A stretch of DNA of 64,000 bases from Streptomyces sp. NBC_01264 (GCF_026340675.1 NZ_JAPEOX010000001.1:62001-126000); one strand, 5' to 3'. Numbered from the stretch's first letter, positions 1 to 9,594 are shown. Notes: generated by a model from the letters alone, not told the origin. Made by a program: numbers and translations.

Positions 1-426
1 GTGGGCGCGGTGGCGGCGGGGGAACCAGTACGTCAGATACAGGACCATCCCGGGGAAGAAGCCCGCTTCCGCGACCCCGAGGAGGAACCGCACGATGAAG
101 AAGGCGGTGGGACTGTCGACAAAGGCCTGAGCGCTGGCTGCGATGCCCCAGGTCAGCGCAATTCGTGCGATCCAGCGCCGGGCACCGACGCGGTGCAGGA
201 GGAGATTGCTCGGTACCTCGAAGAAGAAGTAACCGAGGAAGAACAGGCCCGCGCCCAGCCCGAACGCCGTTGCGCTCAGTCCGATGTCGGCATTCATCCG
301 CAGAGCGGCGAAGCCTACGTTGGCGCGGTCGAGGAAGTTCATTGTCGCCAGTGCGCCGAGCAGCGGCAATACGCGGAGCGCCGCTTTGCGAACCGCACCT
401 GAAACGATCGGATCGGGGGTGGTCAT
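1..426 (-). CDS. MFS transporter, partial (N-terminal part)
   Basis: Reads leftward from an ATG at 426 and leaves the window after about 142 residues. The protein starts MTTPDPIV. Its first membrane helix region contains NFLDRANVGFAALR, a second hydrophobic helix ends FFFEVPSNLL, and a later helix carries RFLLGVAEAGFFPGM followed by YLTYWFPRRHR. The LDRANVG and GVAEAGFFPG signatures are typical of the anion:cation symporter branch of the major facilitator superfamily, which imports organic acids across the cytoplasmic membrane. The substrate cannot be told from this half. No partner gene is visible because the window ends here; downstream in the window lies IS debris. Confidence 0.85.
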   Translation of the reverse strand, partial: MTTPDPIVSGAVRKAALRVLPLLGALATMNFLDRANVGFAALRMNADIGLSATAFGLGAGLFFLGYFFFEVPSNLLLHRVGARRWIARIALTWGIAASAQAFVDSPTAFFIVRFLLGVAEAGFFPGMVLYLTYWFPRRHRAH

Positions 427-530
427 GGAGGAACCGTTCCACCGTGGCGCTGATGGATGCAGGCGCAACGTGAACGGCGCGCGTCTGGGTTAAGACGTTA
501 CGTCGTTTGCTTGCGGAGTCGACGCAACGC

Positions 531-882
531 GGCCCTTGACCCCGGATTTTGAACACGTCTATGCGGCTCGGGCCAGGGTAGTTGCTGTTGGTTGGAGGTC
601 GTTCTCGTAGGCGATCGGGGACCGCTGGCCGAGGCGGGAGCGCCGGCGGCGGGCGTTGTATCGGGTCAGACATCCCATGCCGTCGAGCCTGGCCTCGCGG
701 TCGCTGGACCAGCCTTTGCGGCCTTTGAGTGTCTCCCTCTTGAAGGCGGCGTTGAAGCTTGCCGCTATTGAGACCCGTGGTCCGTGTGCATGATCGCTTC
801 ATCGAGACTGCCGCGGGTTCGCCCGGCAGGCGCCAGCGCGTCGACGACGAGCTGGGCTCGCATGTGGTCGGCGATCGCCCGG
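531..882 (-). mobile_element. IS3-family remnant (end of orfB)
   Basis: Closely matches the 3' end of the complete IS3 element at 57909-59206, including the terminal inverted repeat CTTGACCCCGGATTTTGAAC. It keeps the last part of the orfB integrase (the region encoding TRYNTRRR and the D-containing stretch near HTDHGS in damaged form) with internal deletions. It stops near 882, where an ISAs1 fragment begins. It cannot encode an active transposase. Confidence 0.85.
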
Positions 883-1478
883 GCGTGCTCGGTCTACGTC
901 AGCAGCGACGGTGCCGACCAGCTCCAACGGGGGGGGGCAGGGACCGGAACGCGGTGATCTCGTTGCTCTTGGAGTCGACCTGACGCTGGGCGATCACCGT
1001 CTTCTCGCCGTGCAGGACCGCGGCAAGCAGGTGGACGGCGACGGGATCGTGGGTGCGCGAGCCGCGCAGGGACTTGCCGTCCACGGCCAGGGCCCGCAGT
1101 CCGTCGGCGGGCTCCAGCTGGCCGGCGAGCCAGTCGCCGACGGCCCGGTCCAGAGCATCGGCGTCGATGCGGGCCAGCAGCCGCCCCAGCGTGCACGCCC
1201 CCGGGACACTCCTCTCCAGGCCGAGGCGGGTCCGGATTTCGGGCGGGGCACCGGCCGCGAACCGGGCGATGGACACCAGCGCGGCAGCACCGCCAAGGAC
1301 AGCGACGGCACACAGAGCCAACAGCGCGCCGAGGGTACCGACGCCCCTGCAGCCGACGCGGATCGGGAAGGACCTCCAGTACCTCGGCGAGATGGACCAG
1401 GTCCTCCGGCTCTGCGGCCGGCAAGTCCGCTATGCGGGCACGATGGCAGGACAGGACTTCGATCGTGGAAACTGACAT
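883..1478 (-). pseudogene. ISAs1-family transposase, truncated and frameshifted
   Basis: Starts at an ATG at 1478 (MSVSTIEVLS). The N-terminal 50 residues (AEVLEVLPDPRRLQGRRYP) match the conserved N-terminus of ISAs1/H-repeat transposases. A frameshift near 1320 moves the reading to a second frame containing AVDGKSLRGSR and VIAQRQVDSKSNEITAFR, the hallmark core of the family. A run of nine G at about 930-938 coincides with a further frame change. The C-terminal third is missing; the sequence joins the IS3 remnant at about 883. Inactive. Confidence 0.85.
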
Positions 1479-1490
1479 ACGGACGCGACC

Positions 1491-1540
1491 CCTGAACGAT
1501 CAATGGCTTCAACACCTTGATCATCAGAGGTCGCGTCCTT
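1491..1540. repeat. Inverted repeat, probable ISAs1 ends
   Basis: GGACGCGACCCCTGA at 1491-1505 is mirrored by TCAGAGGTCGCGTCC at 1526-1540 with a single mismatch, and the pairing extends inward through ATCAA/TTGAT. It lies between an ISAs1 N-terminal fragment reading left and an ISAs1 C-terminal fragment reading right, so it is best read as two IS ends that meet head to head, or one terminal repeat after an internal inversion. Confidence 0.5.
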
Positions 1541-1598
1541 CGTGCATCCACCGGCCCATCAGGTCGAACACCCACGATCAGGACCAACCAGCCATCTC

Positions 1599-1727
1599 GA
1601 CAGACGAGAACGCTTCAGCCCTGGGGCCGACAACATCGCCAAGACCACCCGGGCGATCCGCTACGAACCCCACCGAGCACTCCGCATCCTCGGCATCACC
1701 CACAATCCGAACACCTACGGAACTTGA
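1599..1727 (+). pseudogene. ISAs1-family transposase C-terminal remnant
   Basis: The short reading GADNIAKTTRAIRYEPHRAL followed by RILGI is the characteristic C-terminus of ISAs1-type transposases, ending at a stop at 1727. Nothing of the catalytic core remains. It is oriented opposite to the fragment at 883-1478. Confidence 0.6.
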
Positions 1728-1735
1728 TCAAGCCC

Positions 1736-1785
1736 TGCCCTGACTCGCCATCAAACGATCATTCTGGCGACGACGTGACAATGCC
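1736..1785 (+). mobile_element. IS6-family right-end remnant
   Basis: The stretch with CGCCATCAAACGATCA-type sequence followed by CGACGTGACAATGCCC matches the last 50 bases of the intact IS6 copy ending at 45794. Only the terminal inverted repeat and adjoining bases survive. Confidence 0.6.
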
Positions 1786-3026
1786 CTGCTGAATGAGTAC
1801 ATCAGCATCGCTGAATTCAGCACAAGCCTCAACACGCGGAAAATTCCGCGGATGCGCTCCATCCATTTCCTGGGGCTTCTCACGCCCCAAGTCGACAATC
1901 ATATCCCACGCAAAACCGCCTCGGCTGCCCAGGTTCTAGGGGCGCTTCCCGTTAGCCCAGACATCCGAAAGTCATGCGCATCCGAACCTGAGTGCGTCCG
2001 AATTGAGTAGTGGTGCACTGCAGCCGCTCGAATGCTGTCACCGCTTCCTGCCGAAAATATCCCCCTTTCAGGCAAGCTTTTCACCGACGCCCGAACCCCA
2101 GGGTCGGCCCACCATGAGCGTAGAACCGGGCTTGCATTGAATGATTTCACGCCAAGACTGTCTGACGTTGCCCTCCAACCGCCCCGCGCCTCTCTCGCTG
2201 GAGTCACGGGAGCCCTGAACGCTTCGCCGCACCTCAGCGGGATATGAGCACTGCAGTGCAACTGGCAGTAGGTCTCCTTCGGTCACCTACTGCTCCGGTC
2301 GGCAGCCCCAGCGCACGACGAATACCAGACAGCACCGTGCCGGACTCCCGCACCAAAGAGACTAGTACCACTGCCCTTTGATGTCGTGCCGGATTGGCGA
2401 AAATCTGACGGAACGGACACATTTGACTCTATCTACCCATTACGGGGAAATCCTCACAGTTCACGCCATGCACGAAAACGGTCCCGCGCTGACCTCGAAT
2501 CACCCCTCGGCCGGCGCAAGCGCGAGCAACCGGTCTGCCGTAAGCGACCTTTGGTGTTCAGCCGATGAAAAAATCGATTCCCAAGGCGGCCCACCGAGCT
2601 CTTTGATCAAAATAGGTCATGTTTGACAAGAGAGGTGGCATCACGCCGTCGAGGCACGGCAAACGCCCGTCGATGCCCGCTGACGACCCTCACGCATGGG
2701 GTCGTTATCGCAGCCCATCACGCGTTCTTGTCCGCGGACCCTCAAGGACCTGTTCTTAGTCCGCCAGACACTTCGAGACTGCAGTCGAGGTCCACGAGGA
2801 TAAAAGCTCGAAGAGGACCCGCACCTGCCATTTTCGCAGCGTGGCGCCCCTTTATCCTCGATTCTTCACTTGCGGTGTGACGCTGGTCGGCTCGGTGGTT
2901 TGCCCGTAATGTCCTCTGTCGTTCGAGGATGGGCCGTCGCGTGACGCTGCGGGGCGTCGGGTTCCACGGGCCCGAGGGTGCTGCGGGTCCTCTCCTCTGC
3001 GGTGTCGTTGGGGTGGTGGCTGTCCG
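1786..3026. other. No supported gene
   Basis: Open frames here are short, lack credible ribosome binding sites and show no recognisable domain on either strand. The composition is less G/C-rich than in the flanking genes. The right part (about 2880-3026) may be the left non-coding end of the adjacent IS1380 element, but I could not find its terminal repeat. Confidence 0.5.
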
Positions 3027-4487
3027 TCAGGTGAGGGATGGGAGCTGGGTGGCCCGCTGCCAGGCGGTGGCGAACGCCGGCGCCCAGGGCCAGGCGCGGT
3101 CGAGGTGCAGGGTGCGCCGGCGGGCGTGGGTGGTGAGGCGGGCGGGCAAGTGGTAGAGCTTCGTCCGGATCGTCTCCGGTTCGGCGGCGGCGAGTTCGGG
3201 TTCGTCGTGCAGGAGGAGGAGCCGGGTCCAGGCGTCCAGGTCGGCGGCGATCGTGGCGGCCAGCATCCAGGCGGCGTTGAGCTGTAAGGACTTGGAGGGC
3301 AGCAGCCCGAGCCCGACCCTCTTGATCGCTTTCACGCGGTCCTCGACCTCGGCGTGATCACGGTAGAGAGCGTCGACGAACCACACCTGTCCGGAGCCCG
3401 GAACCCCGGAAAGTCCCTGGTGGGCGGGGATGTTCGTGGCGATGATCTGGTAGCGCCAGCCGGTGTGCTGCTCGAAAGCGGTCAGCTTCTTCAGGTCGCG
3501 GCGCGAGGGTTTGACCCGGCGCACGATCAGCCGTATCCCCTCGGGCCAGCCGCCAAGGTCGCGGACCCCGGTCAGCTCGGCTGCCTGGTAGGTGACTTTC
3601 TGTCCGTCCGGCCCCTTGATCTCGTGGACCTCGCCGTCTTGGCGCAGGGCTTCACTCCATACGTTGTCGGGCAGCAGCGCGATCGCGGCCTCGTCGGCGG
3701 TGTTGATGGCCCAGCCCGTCACCCAGCGCACCCGGCGGCGGCTGGTGCTCAGCGCCTGCAGATGCTCAAGGAGGCCGTGGCTGAAGGCCGCGCCGTCGAT
3801 CCTCACCAGCAGCTTCGACCACAGCGGCAGCGGGAGCTGACGTAGCGCGGCGGCCAGGACGCTCTTGTGGTCGGCGATGTCGTTGGACGCCGCGTTGCCC
3901 GGCCGCAGCAGCATCGTCACGCATTCGCGGGTGTTGGCCACCCACGCGCCCAGCGGATGATGCCCATAGCCGCCCTTGAACGTGCCGGCCGCGCCCTCCT
4001 TGCCACTGGTGCAGGTCACCAGGGTGGCGTCGAGATCGAGGACGTACCAGCCGGTGAGCTTGCGCCCGCATACCGAGATCCAGGGGAACCCGCCGGGGCG
4101 CAGGGCGAGCAGCGTCCACACCCCACGCCGTATCACGGCGCGCACGCGCTCCACCCGGGCTACGACCGGACCGTCGATGGCTTCCAGCGTGCGCCACAGA
4201 GTGCTGTCCGAGACCGGACGGGGGAACAACGGCCGCCAGTGATGCTGCAGTTGCTCGGCCTGCAGGATGTTCCTCGCGCCGAGGACGATCGCGCAGGCCA
4301 GCTGGACCAGCACCATCCCGCGATCCCGCCACCCCGGCCCGACGCCCTGCGGCAGCGCGACGGTCAGGGCCCGGGTCAGCCCGACGCGGTCCGCTGTCCG
4401 GCGCAGCAGCACCACGCCCGCGTGCCCGACCAGGTTCCTGCCGTCGGCCCGCACGACGAGCCGGTGATCCCATTCGGTAGCCTGCAC
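3027..4487 (-). CDS. IS1380-family transposase
   Basis: An uninterrupted 486-residue protein starting MQATEWDHRL. It has the IS1380-type DDE arrangement: LDATLVT as the first catalytic Asp region (around residue 150), a long insertion containing RIDGAAFSHG, then YRDHAEVEDRVKAIKR near residue 380 with the conserved Glu, and a helical C-terminus (LNAAWMLAATIAADL). Length agrees with the family. It is one of the few fully open transposases in the window, so the element may still be active. The gene reads toward the gene-poor stretch on its left. Confidence 0.9.
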   Translation of the reverse strand: MQATEWDHRLVVRADGRNLVGHAGVVLLRRTADRVGLTRALTVALPQGVGPGWRDRGMVLVQLACAIVLGARNILQAEQLQHHWRPLFPRPVSDSTLWRTLEAIDGPVVARVERVRAVIRRGVWTLLALRPGGFPWISVCGRKLTGWYVLDLDATLVTCTSGKEGAAGTFKGGYGHHPLGAWVANTRECVTMLLRPGNAASNDIADHKSVLAAALRQLPLPLWSKLLVRIDGAAFSHGLLEHLQALSTSRRRVRWVTGWAINTADEAAIALLPDNVWSEALRQDGEVHEIKGPDGQKVTYQAAELTGVRDLGGWPEGIRLIVRRVKPSRRDLKKLTAFEQHTGWRYQIIATNIPAHQGLSGVPGSGQVWFVDALYRDHAEVEDRVKAIKRVGLGLLPSKSLQLNAAWMLAATIAADLDAWTRLLLLHDEPELAAAEPETIRTKLYHLPARLTTHARRRTLHLDRAWPWAPAFATAWQRATQLPSLT

Positions 4488-4494
4488 CTGTTGG

Positions 4495-4557
4495 GTGCCC
4501 CCACTCTGCGACGTTCTTGATCTAGGAAATCCAGATCATCGCAGGTCAGGGGCACCC
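4495..4557. repeat. Nested inverted repeats upstream of the IS1380 transposase
   Basis: GGGTGCCCC at about 4495 pairs with GGGGCACCC at about 4549-4557, and inside it TGATCT pairs with AGATCA. The position just upstream of the transposase start suggests the right end of the IS or a structured leader. The matching opposite end was not found. Confidence 0.4.
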
Positions 4558-4565
4558 TTCCACTG

Positions 4566-5147
4566 TCAGGGCGTCACATCACTGACGAACGGCCCTCGTA
4601 GCTGAATACACGAGGTTATTACCCGGCTCTGCCAGCGCAGCGTCTCCTGGCCGGATTTCGTCGCCGGGAGTGGCGCCTGAGGTGACACCAACGGCACGGT
4701 GAATGAGAACGAGATGAAGGAGTTGCCAACGATGCATCGTCCCCCTATGGCTGTTCCGGCCGCTGCCGCTGTGCTGGCCGCAGGAGGAGCGTTGGTTACG
4801 TGAACCAGTACGAGCAAAGGACGAGTCAGTCCTGCACCCAGGTGAACCTCACGGTCACCCCCCTGGCTTCGTTCTAGCCCGCCTACCAGGGTGTCCCAAC
4901 AGCGATCTGCTCGGACTGGGGCATTCCTGGGTGACAGCTCCGACGGCGGGGGCGCCGGTAGTGCTGGCGGCCCCGCGAAACAGGACGGTCGAGCAACCAC
5001 TCGGTCTGACGATGGCATTAGGGCCCCTCCGGGCCAAAGTCGACGCGCGTAGCGCGCCAGCCTTCGTGTCAGCCGGCTCGGCCGTGCCGCGGACACACCG
5101 TGTCCGATCGGCTTACGTACCCCTACACGAAAGGGTGAGGCGACACC
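4566..5147. other. No supported gene; upstream region of the cytolysin
   Basis: The leftmost part holds a short signal-peptide-like reading from an ATG at 4732 (MHRPPMAVPAAAAVLAAGG) that stops after about 23 residues, perhaps the remains of a secreted protein. The rest shows nothing recognisable. The promoter of the cytolysin gene should lie in the last 150 bases. Confidence 0.4.
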
Positions 5148-6662
5148 ATGAGACGGAAGATTCTGTCGACGCTCGGCATGGGAACGGTGCTGCTGCTGAG
5201 CAGCGCCGTTCTTGCAGGCGGGCCTGCACACGCCGGCACGTTGGGCGTCTCGAGCACAGCGCTCGACAACTACCTGCTGGGAATGTCCTACGACAAGGAC
5301 AAACTGCTGACCCACCAAGGGGACAAGGTCACCAACGTCCCGCCCAACCAGTCGGAGGAGAAGGACGGGAAGTTCATCGTCCTCACCAGGGAGAAGAAGT
5401 CCCTCTCCACGCGCACGGCCGACATAGCCGCGGTCGGGGCGAACGAGGACAAGACGTACCCGGGCGCGCTGCTTCAGGCCAACGTGTCCCTCCTGGATAA
5501 CAACCCGACGCTCATCTCCGCACAACGGGCGCCGGCAACTCTGAGCGTCGACCTGCCGGGGATGACGGGGAGCACCAACTCGATCGTCGTCAAGCAGCCG
5601 TCCACCAGTTCAGCGCGGGCAGGCGTCAACACGCTTCTCGAGCGGTGGAACGCGCGCACGGCAACGACGTACCCGACCATCCCGGCAAGAATTCAGTACG
5701 ACGAGACCATGGCCTACAGCATGTCCCAGCTGAAGGCGAAGTTCGGGCTGTCCTTCGACAAGGTGGCCTCGCCACTGAACATCGACTTCTCGGGCGTGGC
5801 CTCCGGGGACAAGCAGATCCAGGTGGTCAACTTCAAGCAGATCTACTACACGGTGAGCATGGACGCGCCCATCAGCCCGGGGGCGGTGTTCGATGCCTCG
5901 GTCACCCCGGAGGACCTGCGCGCCCGCGGCGTGTCCAACGCGAACCCTGCGGCCTACGTGTCGAGCGTGTCCTACGGCCGCTCGATGTACATCAAGTTGG
6001 AGACCGAAAGCCGCAGCACCCAGGTCCAAGCCGCGTTCTCCGCAGCCATCAAGGGAGGCGGAGTCAGCGGCGACACGGAGGTGCAGCACATCCTCAACAA
6101 CACGTCCTTCTCCGCGGTGATCCTGGGTGGCGACTCCAGCGATGCCACGAAGGTCATCAGCGGCAAGGTCAGCGACCTCAAGCAGATCATCCAGGATGGG
6201 AGCCGCTACGGCCGTCTCAGCCCCGGCGCTCCAATCTCCTACTCCACATCCTTCCTCAAAGACAATCAACCGGCCACCGTCAACAACACGTCCGACTACG
6301 TCGAGACGAAGGCCACCGAGTTCTCCCGCGGGCGCATCTCCCTGCAGCACAAAGGGTGGTACGTAGCGCGCTACGACATCTCGTGGGACGAGCTGAGCCA
6401 TGACAAAACCGGCAAGGAAGTCCTGACCCGTATGAACTGGTCCCAAAATGGTGTGGGCAAGACGGCTCCCTTCGGCGCGGAGATCCACCTCAAGGGCAAC
6501 GCCCGCCACGTGAAGGTCCGCATCCAGGAGAACACCGGTCTGGTGTGGGAAGGCTGGCGCACCATCTACGACAAGGAAGGCCTGCAGCTGGTCGGCAACC
6601 GTGCCATCACCATCTCCGGCACGACCCTGCAGCCCTCCGTCGCCGAAGACATACAGAACTGA
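5148..6662 (+). CDS. Cholesterol-dependent cytolysin (thiol-activated cytolysin family)
   Basis: A 504-residue secreted pore-forming toxin. Residues 1-29 are a Sec signal peptide (MRRKILSTLGMGTVLLLSSA, cleaved after AHA). The mature protein has CDC domains 1-3, recognisable from the AYSMSQLKAKFG region and the HILNNTSFSAVILGG stretch. The C-terminal membrane-binding domain carries the undecapeptide ENTGLVWEGWR at about residues 461-471. The canonical form is ECTGLAWEWWR, so the Cys is Asn and one Trp is Gly. The Thr-Leu sterol-recognition pair is kept in GTTL at about 491-494. CDCs bind membrane sterol as monomers and assemble into large ring pores. The ATG at 5148 follows GAAAGGGTGAGG. The gene is full length and stands alone between IS elements, consistent with acquisition by transfer. 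Confidence 0.93.
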   Translation: MRRKILSTLGMGTVLLLSSAVLAGGPAHAGTLGVSSTALDNYLLGMSYDKDKLLTHQGDKVTNVPPNQSEEKDGKFIVLTREKKSLSTRTADIAAVGANEDKTYPGALLQANVSLLDNNPTLISAQRAPATLSVDLPGMTGSTNSIVVKQPSTSSARAGVNTLLERWNARTATTYPTIPARIQYDETMAYSMSQLKAKFGLSFDKVASPLNIDFSGVASGDKQIQVVNFKQIYYTVSMDAPISPGAVFDASVTPEDLRARGVSNANPAAYVSSVSYGRSMYIKLETESRSTQVQAAFSAAIKGGGVSGDTEVQHILNNTSFSAVILGGDSSDATKVISGKVSDLKQIIQDGSRYGRLSPGAPISYSTSFLKDNQPATVNNTSDYVETKATEFSRGRISLQHKGWYVARYDISWDELSHDKTGKEVLTRMNWSQNGVGKTAPFGAEIHLKGNARHVKVRIQENTGLVWEGWRTIYDKEGLQLVGNRAITISGTTLQPSVAEDIQN

Positions 6663-6740
6663 ACTACGTGAGAGAGCCCGACTGAACGGGGTTCAGCGGC
6701 AGATGCCTCTCAGCCGCCCGCCGCTGAACCCCTACAACTC

Positions 6741-6993
6741 CAGAACCGGGATTCCGCACCGTAGGCGGAGCGCAGCGCTTCCTTTCCGTGTTCACCGGGA
6801 TCTCACCCCACTTCCGACCCCACCGCCGCCCCATGACTACCGCCCGCAACCGCTTCGAAATGAGCCTCCGCTTCACCATCTGGAACCAGATCACCAGCAG
6901 CACCGGCCTGCCCGCCACGTCTGAATCGCATCCCCCACCGGACCTCGCACACGCGCCATCAAACGATCACGGCGTTGGGAAGGCGACAACGAC
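6741..6993 (+). mobile_element. IS6-family transposase C-terminal remnant
   Basis: Encodes FRTVGGAQRFLS, FTGISPHFRPHRR and RFEMSLRFTIWNQIT, the last 55 residues of the IS6 transposase found intact at 44998-45717, followed by the CATCAAACGATCAC sequence near the right end and a degraded terminal repeat. The left two-thirds of the element is missing. Confidence 0.85.
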
Positions 6994-7246
6994 CGTCATG
7001 ATCGAGACGGCCATCGGCACCCCCTCGAGTCCCCTCGCACCGCTGACCAGCCGCAATACACACCGTCAGAACTATCTACAGCTGCCGTGTTGGCCTGATC
7101 TAGCGCACGGGTTTGTTTTTGCGGGGGCACGTCAGGCACATTGTTGAAGACTGAACGGCTGGGATGGGTTCGCGTGATCCGCGAAAGATATCCAGCCTGA
7201 ACTCGAGGACGGGCGGAAGATCTCCGCCTGTCGGATGGAGCACTAC

Positions 7247-7501
7247 ATGAGTACCGCCTTCAAGGTCACAGGCATCATCGTCGCTGCGGTCGCCGTCGCC
7301 ACCGCGGGACTGGGTACGGCTCAGGCCGCCCCCTCCCAGAATCAGAACTCCGCAGCCGCGAAGGTATCCTCGCCCTGCGTTCAGATCCAGCACGAGGTCG
7401 ACGAGTGGCTTGCGGGAAACATCTACTATTTCGCAGATCCCCGTCCTGCGTGGCTGGAAGAGGCCCGGGAAAACGAGTGCACCATACAAGGTTTCAGCTA
7501 A
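7247..7501 (+). CDS. Small secreted protein
   Basis: An 84-residue protein with a clear signal peptide (MSTAFKVTGIIVAAVAVATA, cleavage after AQA). The mature part is about 57 residues, with two Cys (SSPCVQIQ near the start and NECTIQ near the end) that could form a disulphide. The ATG at 7247 is chosen over the one at 7235 because GGAG lies seven bases upstream. No family recognised. It may be an antimicrobial or cell-surface peptide, but nothing shows this directly. Confidence 0.65.
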   Translation: MSTAFKVTGIIVAAVAVATAGLGTAQAAPSQNQNSAAAKVSSPCVQIQHEVDEWLAGNIYYFADPRPAWLEEARENECTIQGFS

Positions 7502-7840
7502 ACTCCTGCCCCGAAGCGGAAATGACATTCCACTCGCATTCTCTGCTTGGCCCCTGATCCTCTCCATCCCATCTAGGTGGGCCAAAGAGGCGGGTCCAGG
7601 TCGGTAGCGGCGTGACAGAGCCCCCGGCCGTTGTCGGTTTTCATTCCCTCAGTCAGCATCAGCGCCGCTCGCCTGGGGGCTCTGCTAACTCCGTGAACTC
7701 TTGGAACTTCGAAGCCAAAAAGTTCACATGAACCACAATCGCGAAAAGACCATGAAGAAGGTCCACCTCATCTAGACCAACACCATAAAACTCGTAACAA
7801 AAAGCGACACAAATGACATCACGAGACACTAGGAGCGGGT
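7502..7840. other. Intergenic region with a long inverted repeat
   Basis: AGAGCCCCC at about 7618 pairs with GGGGGCTCT at about 7674, with roughly 47 bases between. This could act as a transcription terminator for the small secreted gene, although the loop is long and no T-run follows. The last 150 bases are A/T-richer and probably hold the promoter of the next gene. Confidence 0.4.
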
Positions 7841-8320
7841 ATGAGTTTCACAAAGCGGGCAGCCTGTGCGGCACTTGTGGCGCCCTTCATAGGGGTCGCC
7901 CTGCTGGGATCCTCTAGTACGGCGACAGCAGCCGAATCAACGAACGCAAGGTTCACCTCTTCCCAGGAGAACATGACCCCCCACGCCCTCGCGGCCGGGA
8001 TAGAACTCAGCAACCTCGAATGGGTTGCCATGCGAACCATGAGCGGCTCGGTCACCTGGATGCTGCGCATCGACCACGACCCGCACGTCGAGCCTGGGGG
8101 CGTGTATTTCCTGTGGAATCCGGACACTTCTTCCCGCGCGGGCAACTTTGCGATCGGAGATGACGTCAGGATCGACACCGTCACCCGCTGGAAGGGTGCA
8201 ATCTTCGCACCCACTCCCGGCGCCGATCACATCGAGGTCCGCTACGGGCAGGTCGACGCCCCCGGAGAAGCTGTAATCGTGGCAAGTATCGCGCGCTGCC
8301 CCAGCCACCTGATTTGCTGA
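7841..8320 (+). CDS. Secreted protein, 3' end possibly altered by an IS630 insertion
   Basis: A 159-residue protein with a signal peptide (MSFTKRAACAALVAPFIGVA, cleavage after ATAAE). AGGAGCGGGT precedes the ATG. The mature part contains WMLRIDHDPHVEPGGVYFLW and GDDVRIDTVTRWKG, looks mostly beta-stranded, and belongs to no family I recognise. The last codons (CPSHLIC) run into the IS630 remnant that starts about base 8298, so the native C-terminus may be lost. Confidence 0.6.
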   Translation: MSFTKRAACAALVAPFIGVALLGSSSTATAAESTNARFTSSQENMTPHALAAGIELSNLEWVAMRTMSGSVTWMLRIDHDPHVEPGGVYFLWNPDTSSRAGNFAIGDDVRIDTVTRWKGAIFAPTPGADHIEVRYGQVDAPGEAVIVASIARCPSHLIC

Positions 8321-8642
8321 TGTAGAGCAGGTCGGTGGCGGTAAGGCAGCCGTCGATTAGGTGGGGCCGGCGCTGGATTCTGCGTAACTCTCTGCGGAGT
8401 TTGCGGTCGAGGTCGTCGGGTGTGCCGAAGGCGGTGCTGGCCATGGCCCTGCGCACGAGCGACCAGACGGCCTCGACGGGGTTGAGATCGGGTGCATAGG
8501 GCGGCAGGCGAATAGTGGTGAGCCAGTCGTGCTCGGCCTCATACCGCTTCAGCCCGGCGGCCAGGTGGGTGTTGAGATTGTCCCAGACCACCACGATCGG
8601 GCCGCCGAGCTGGATATGGGCTCTCACCAGCAGGTCTCGGTA
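8300..8642 (-). pseudogene. IS630-family transposase C-terminal remnant
   Basis: Encodes the DDE_3-type core GGPIVVVWDNLNTH, then LPPYAPDLNPVEAVWSLVRR and DGCLTATDLLYIS. These are the second Asp and the Glu of the IS630 catalytic triad. The N-terminal half is gone; an IS6 element begins at 8643. Confidence 0.85.
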
Positions 8643-9322
8643 GGGCACTGTCACGTTGTCGGTGGCGGTCTGGGATGATCTTCGGTCCGCCGCTGGTGTC
8701 GGAAGTCCGGCCAGACCTACGCCAACGCGCTGCGCCGCAGGCGTCCGCAGCCTGGTGACAAATGGCACCTGGGATGAGGTCTTCGTCAAGATCGGCGGGG
8801 TGCACAAGTACTTGTGGCGGGCCGTGGACGCCGACGGAAACGTCCTGGACACCCTGGTGCAGGGCCGGCGTGACAAGGCTGCGGCCAGGCGTTTCCTCCG
8901 CCGACTCCTCACCTCTACCGGGCAGGTGCCCCGGGTGATCGTCACCGACAAACTCGCCTCGTACGGGGCGGCGCATCGGGAAGTGATGCCGTCGGTGGAG
9001 CACCGTGCGCACAAGGGTTTGAACAACCGGGCGGAGAACTCCCACCAGCCCACCAGGCAGCGCGAACGCGCGATGAAAGGCTTCCGCAGCCCAGGCTCCG
9101 CGCAGCGGTTCCTGTCCGCGTTCACCGGGATCTCACCCCACTTCCGACCCCACCGGCACCTGACGACCGCCGGACGCCACCGCTTCGAGATGACCGTCAG
9201 GTTCACGATCTGGAACCAGATCACCGGCGCCGCCGGCATGCCGGCCACAGCCTGAGCAACCAGCCGTTGAAGGCCTCTTCCTACCCTCCCACGGTCACAC
9301 CACCGACAACGTGACAGTGCCC
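8643..9322 (+). mobile_element. IS6-family element with internal deletion
   Basis: Both terminal repeats are present (GGGCACTGTCACGTTGTCGG on the left, its inverse CCGACAACGTGACAGTGCCC on the right). The transposase lacks about 200 bases covering its N-terminal helix-turn-helix: sequence jumps from the leader (GGGATGATCTTCGG) straight to the region before the WHLDEV motif, which is itself altered to NGTWDEVFVK. From there to the stop at 9255 the frame is open, with VTDKLASYG and NRAENSHQPTRQ. A defective copy that could still be moved by the intact ones. Confidence 0.85.
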
Positions 9323-9559
9323 CGGCAACACCTTGTGGTGGACCGTCGACTCGCCCACACCCAGCCACCGGCCGAGCTCCGCGCCCCAGGTCGAGGTCTG
9401 GAGGTCGTTCTTCTGGCCCTTCGGCGCCCGCGACTTCGCGTACAGCACCACGGCCGCCAGCTTCGGCGTGTCCTTCAACCCCGAGATCGACGGGTCCGCC
9501 AGCAGCGCCTCGACCGCCGCGAGCAGCCGCATCCTCCGACCGAGGCGCGGGAGTGTCAT
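9323..9559 (-). pseudogene. Helix-turn-helix-like protein, C-terminus cut by IS6
   Basis: Starts at an ATG at 9559 (MTLPRLGRRMRLLAAVEALL). It continues with LAAVVLYAKSRAPKG and a helix-turn-helix-like WGAELGRWLGVGESTVHHKV. The reading then enters the right terminal repeat of the IS6 element at 9322, so only about 79 native residues remain. Similar short DNA-binding proteins occur in Streptomyces accessory DNA, but I cannot assign a function. Confidence 0.45.
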
Positions 9560-9594
9560 GAATCAGGTGGACACCCGCTCTGAAGGGATCCCTG

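Noticed and set aside
4566-5525. Long open frame on the - strand (319 residues)
   Set aside because: Covers non-coding sequence and the antisense of the cytolysin start; low-complexity, no domain, no ribosome binding site.
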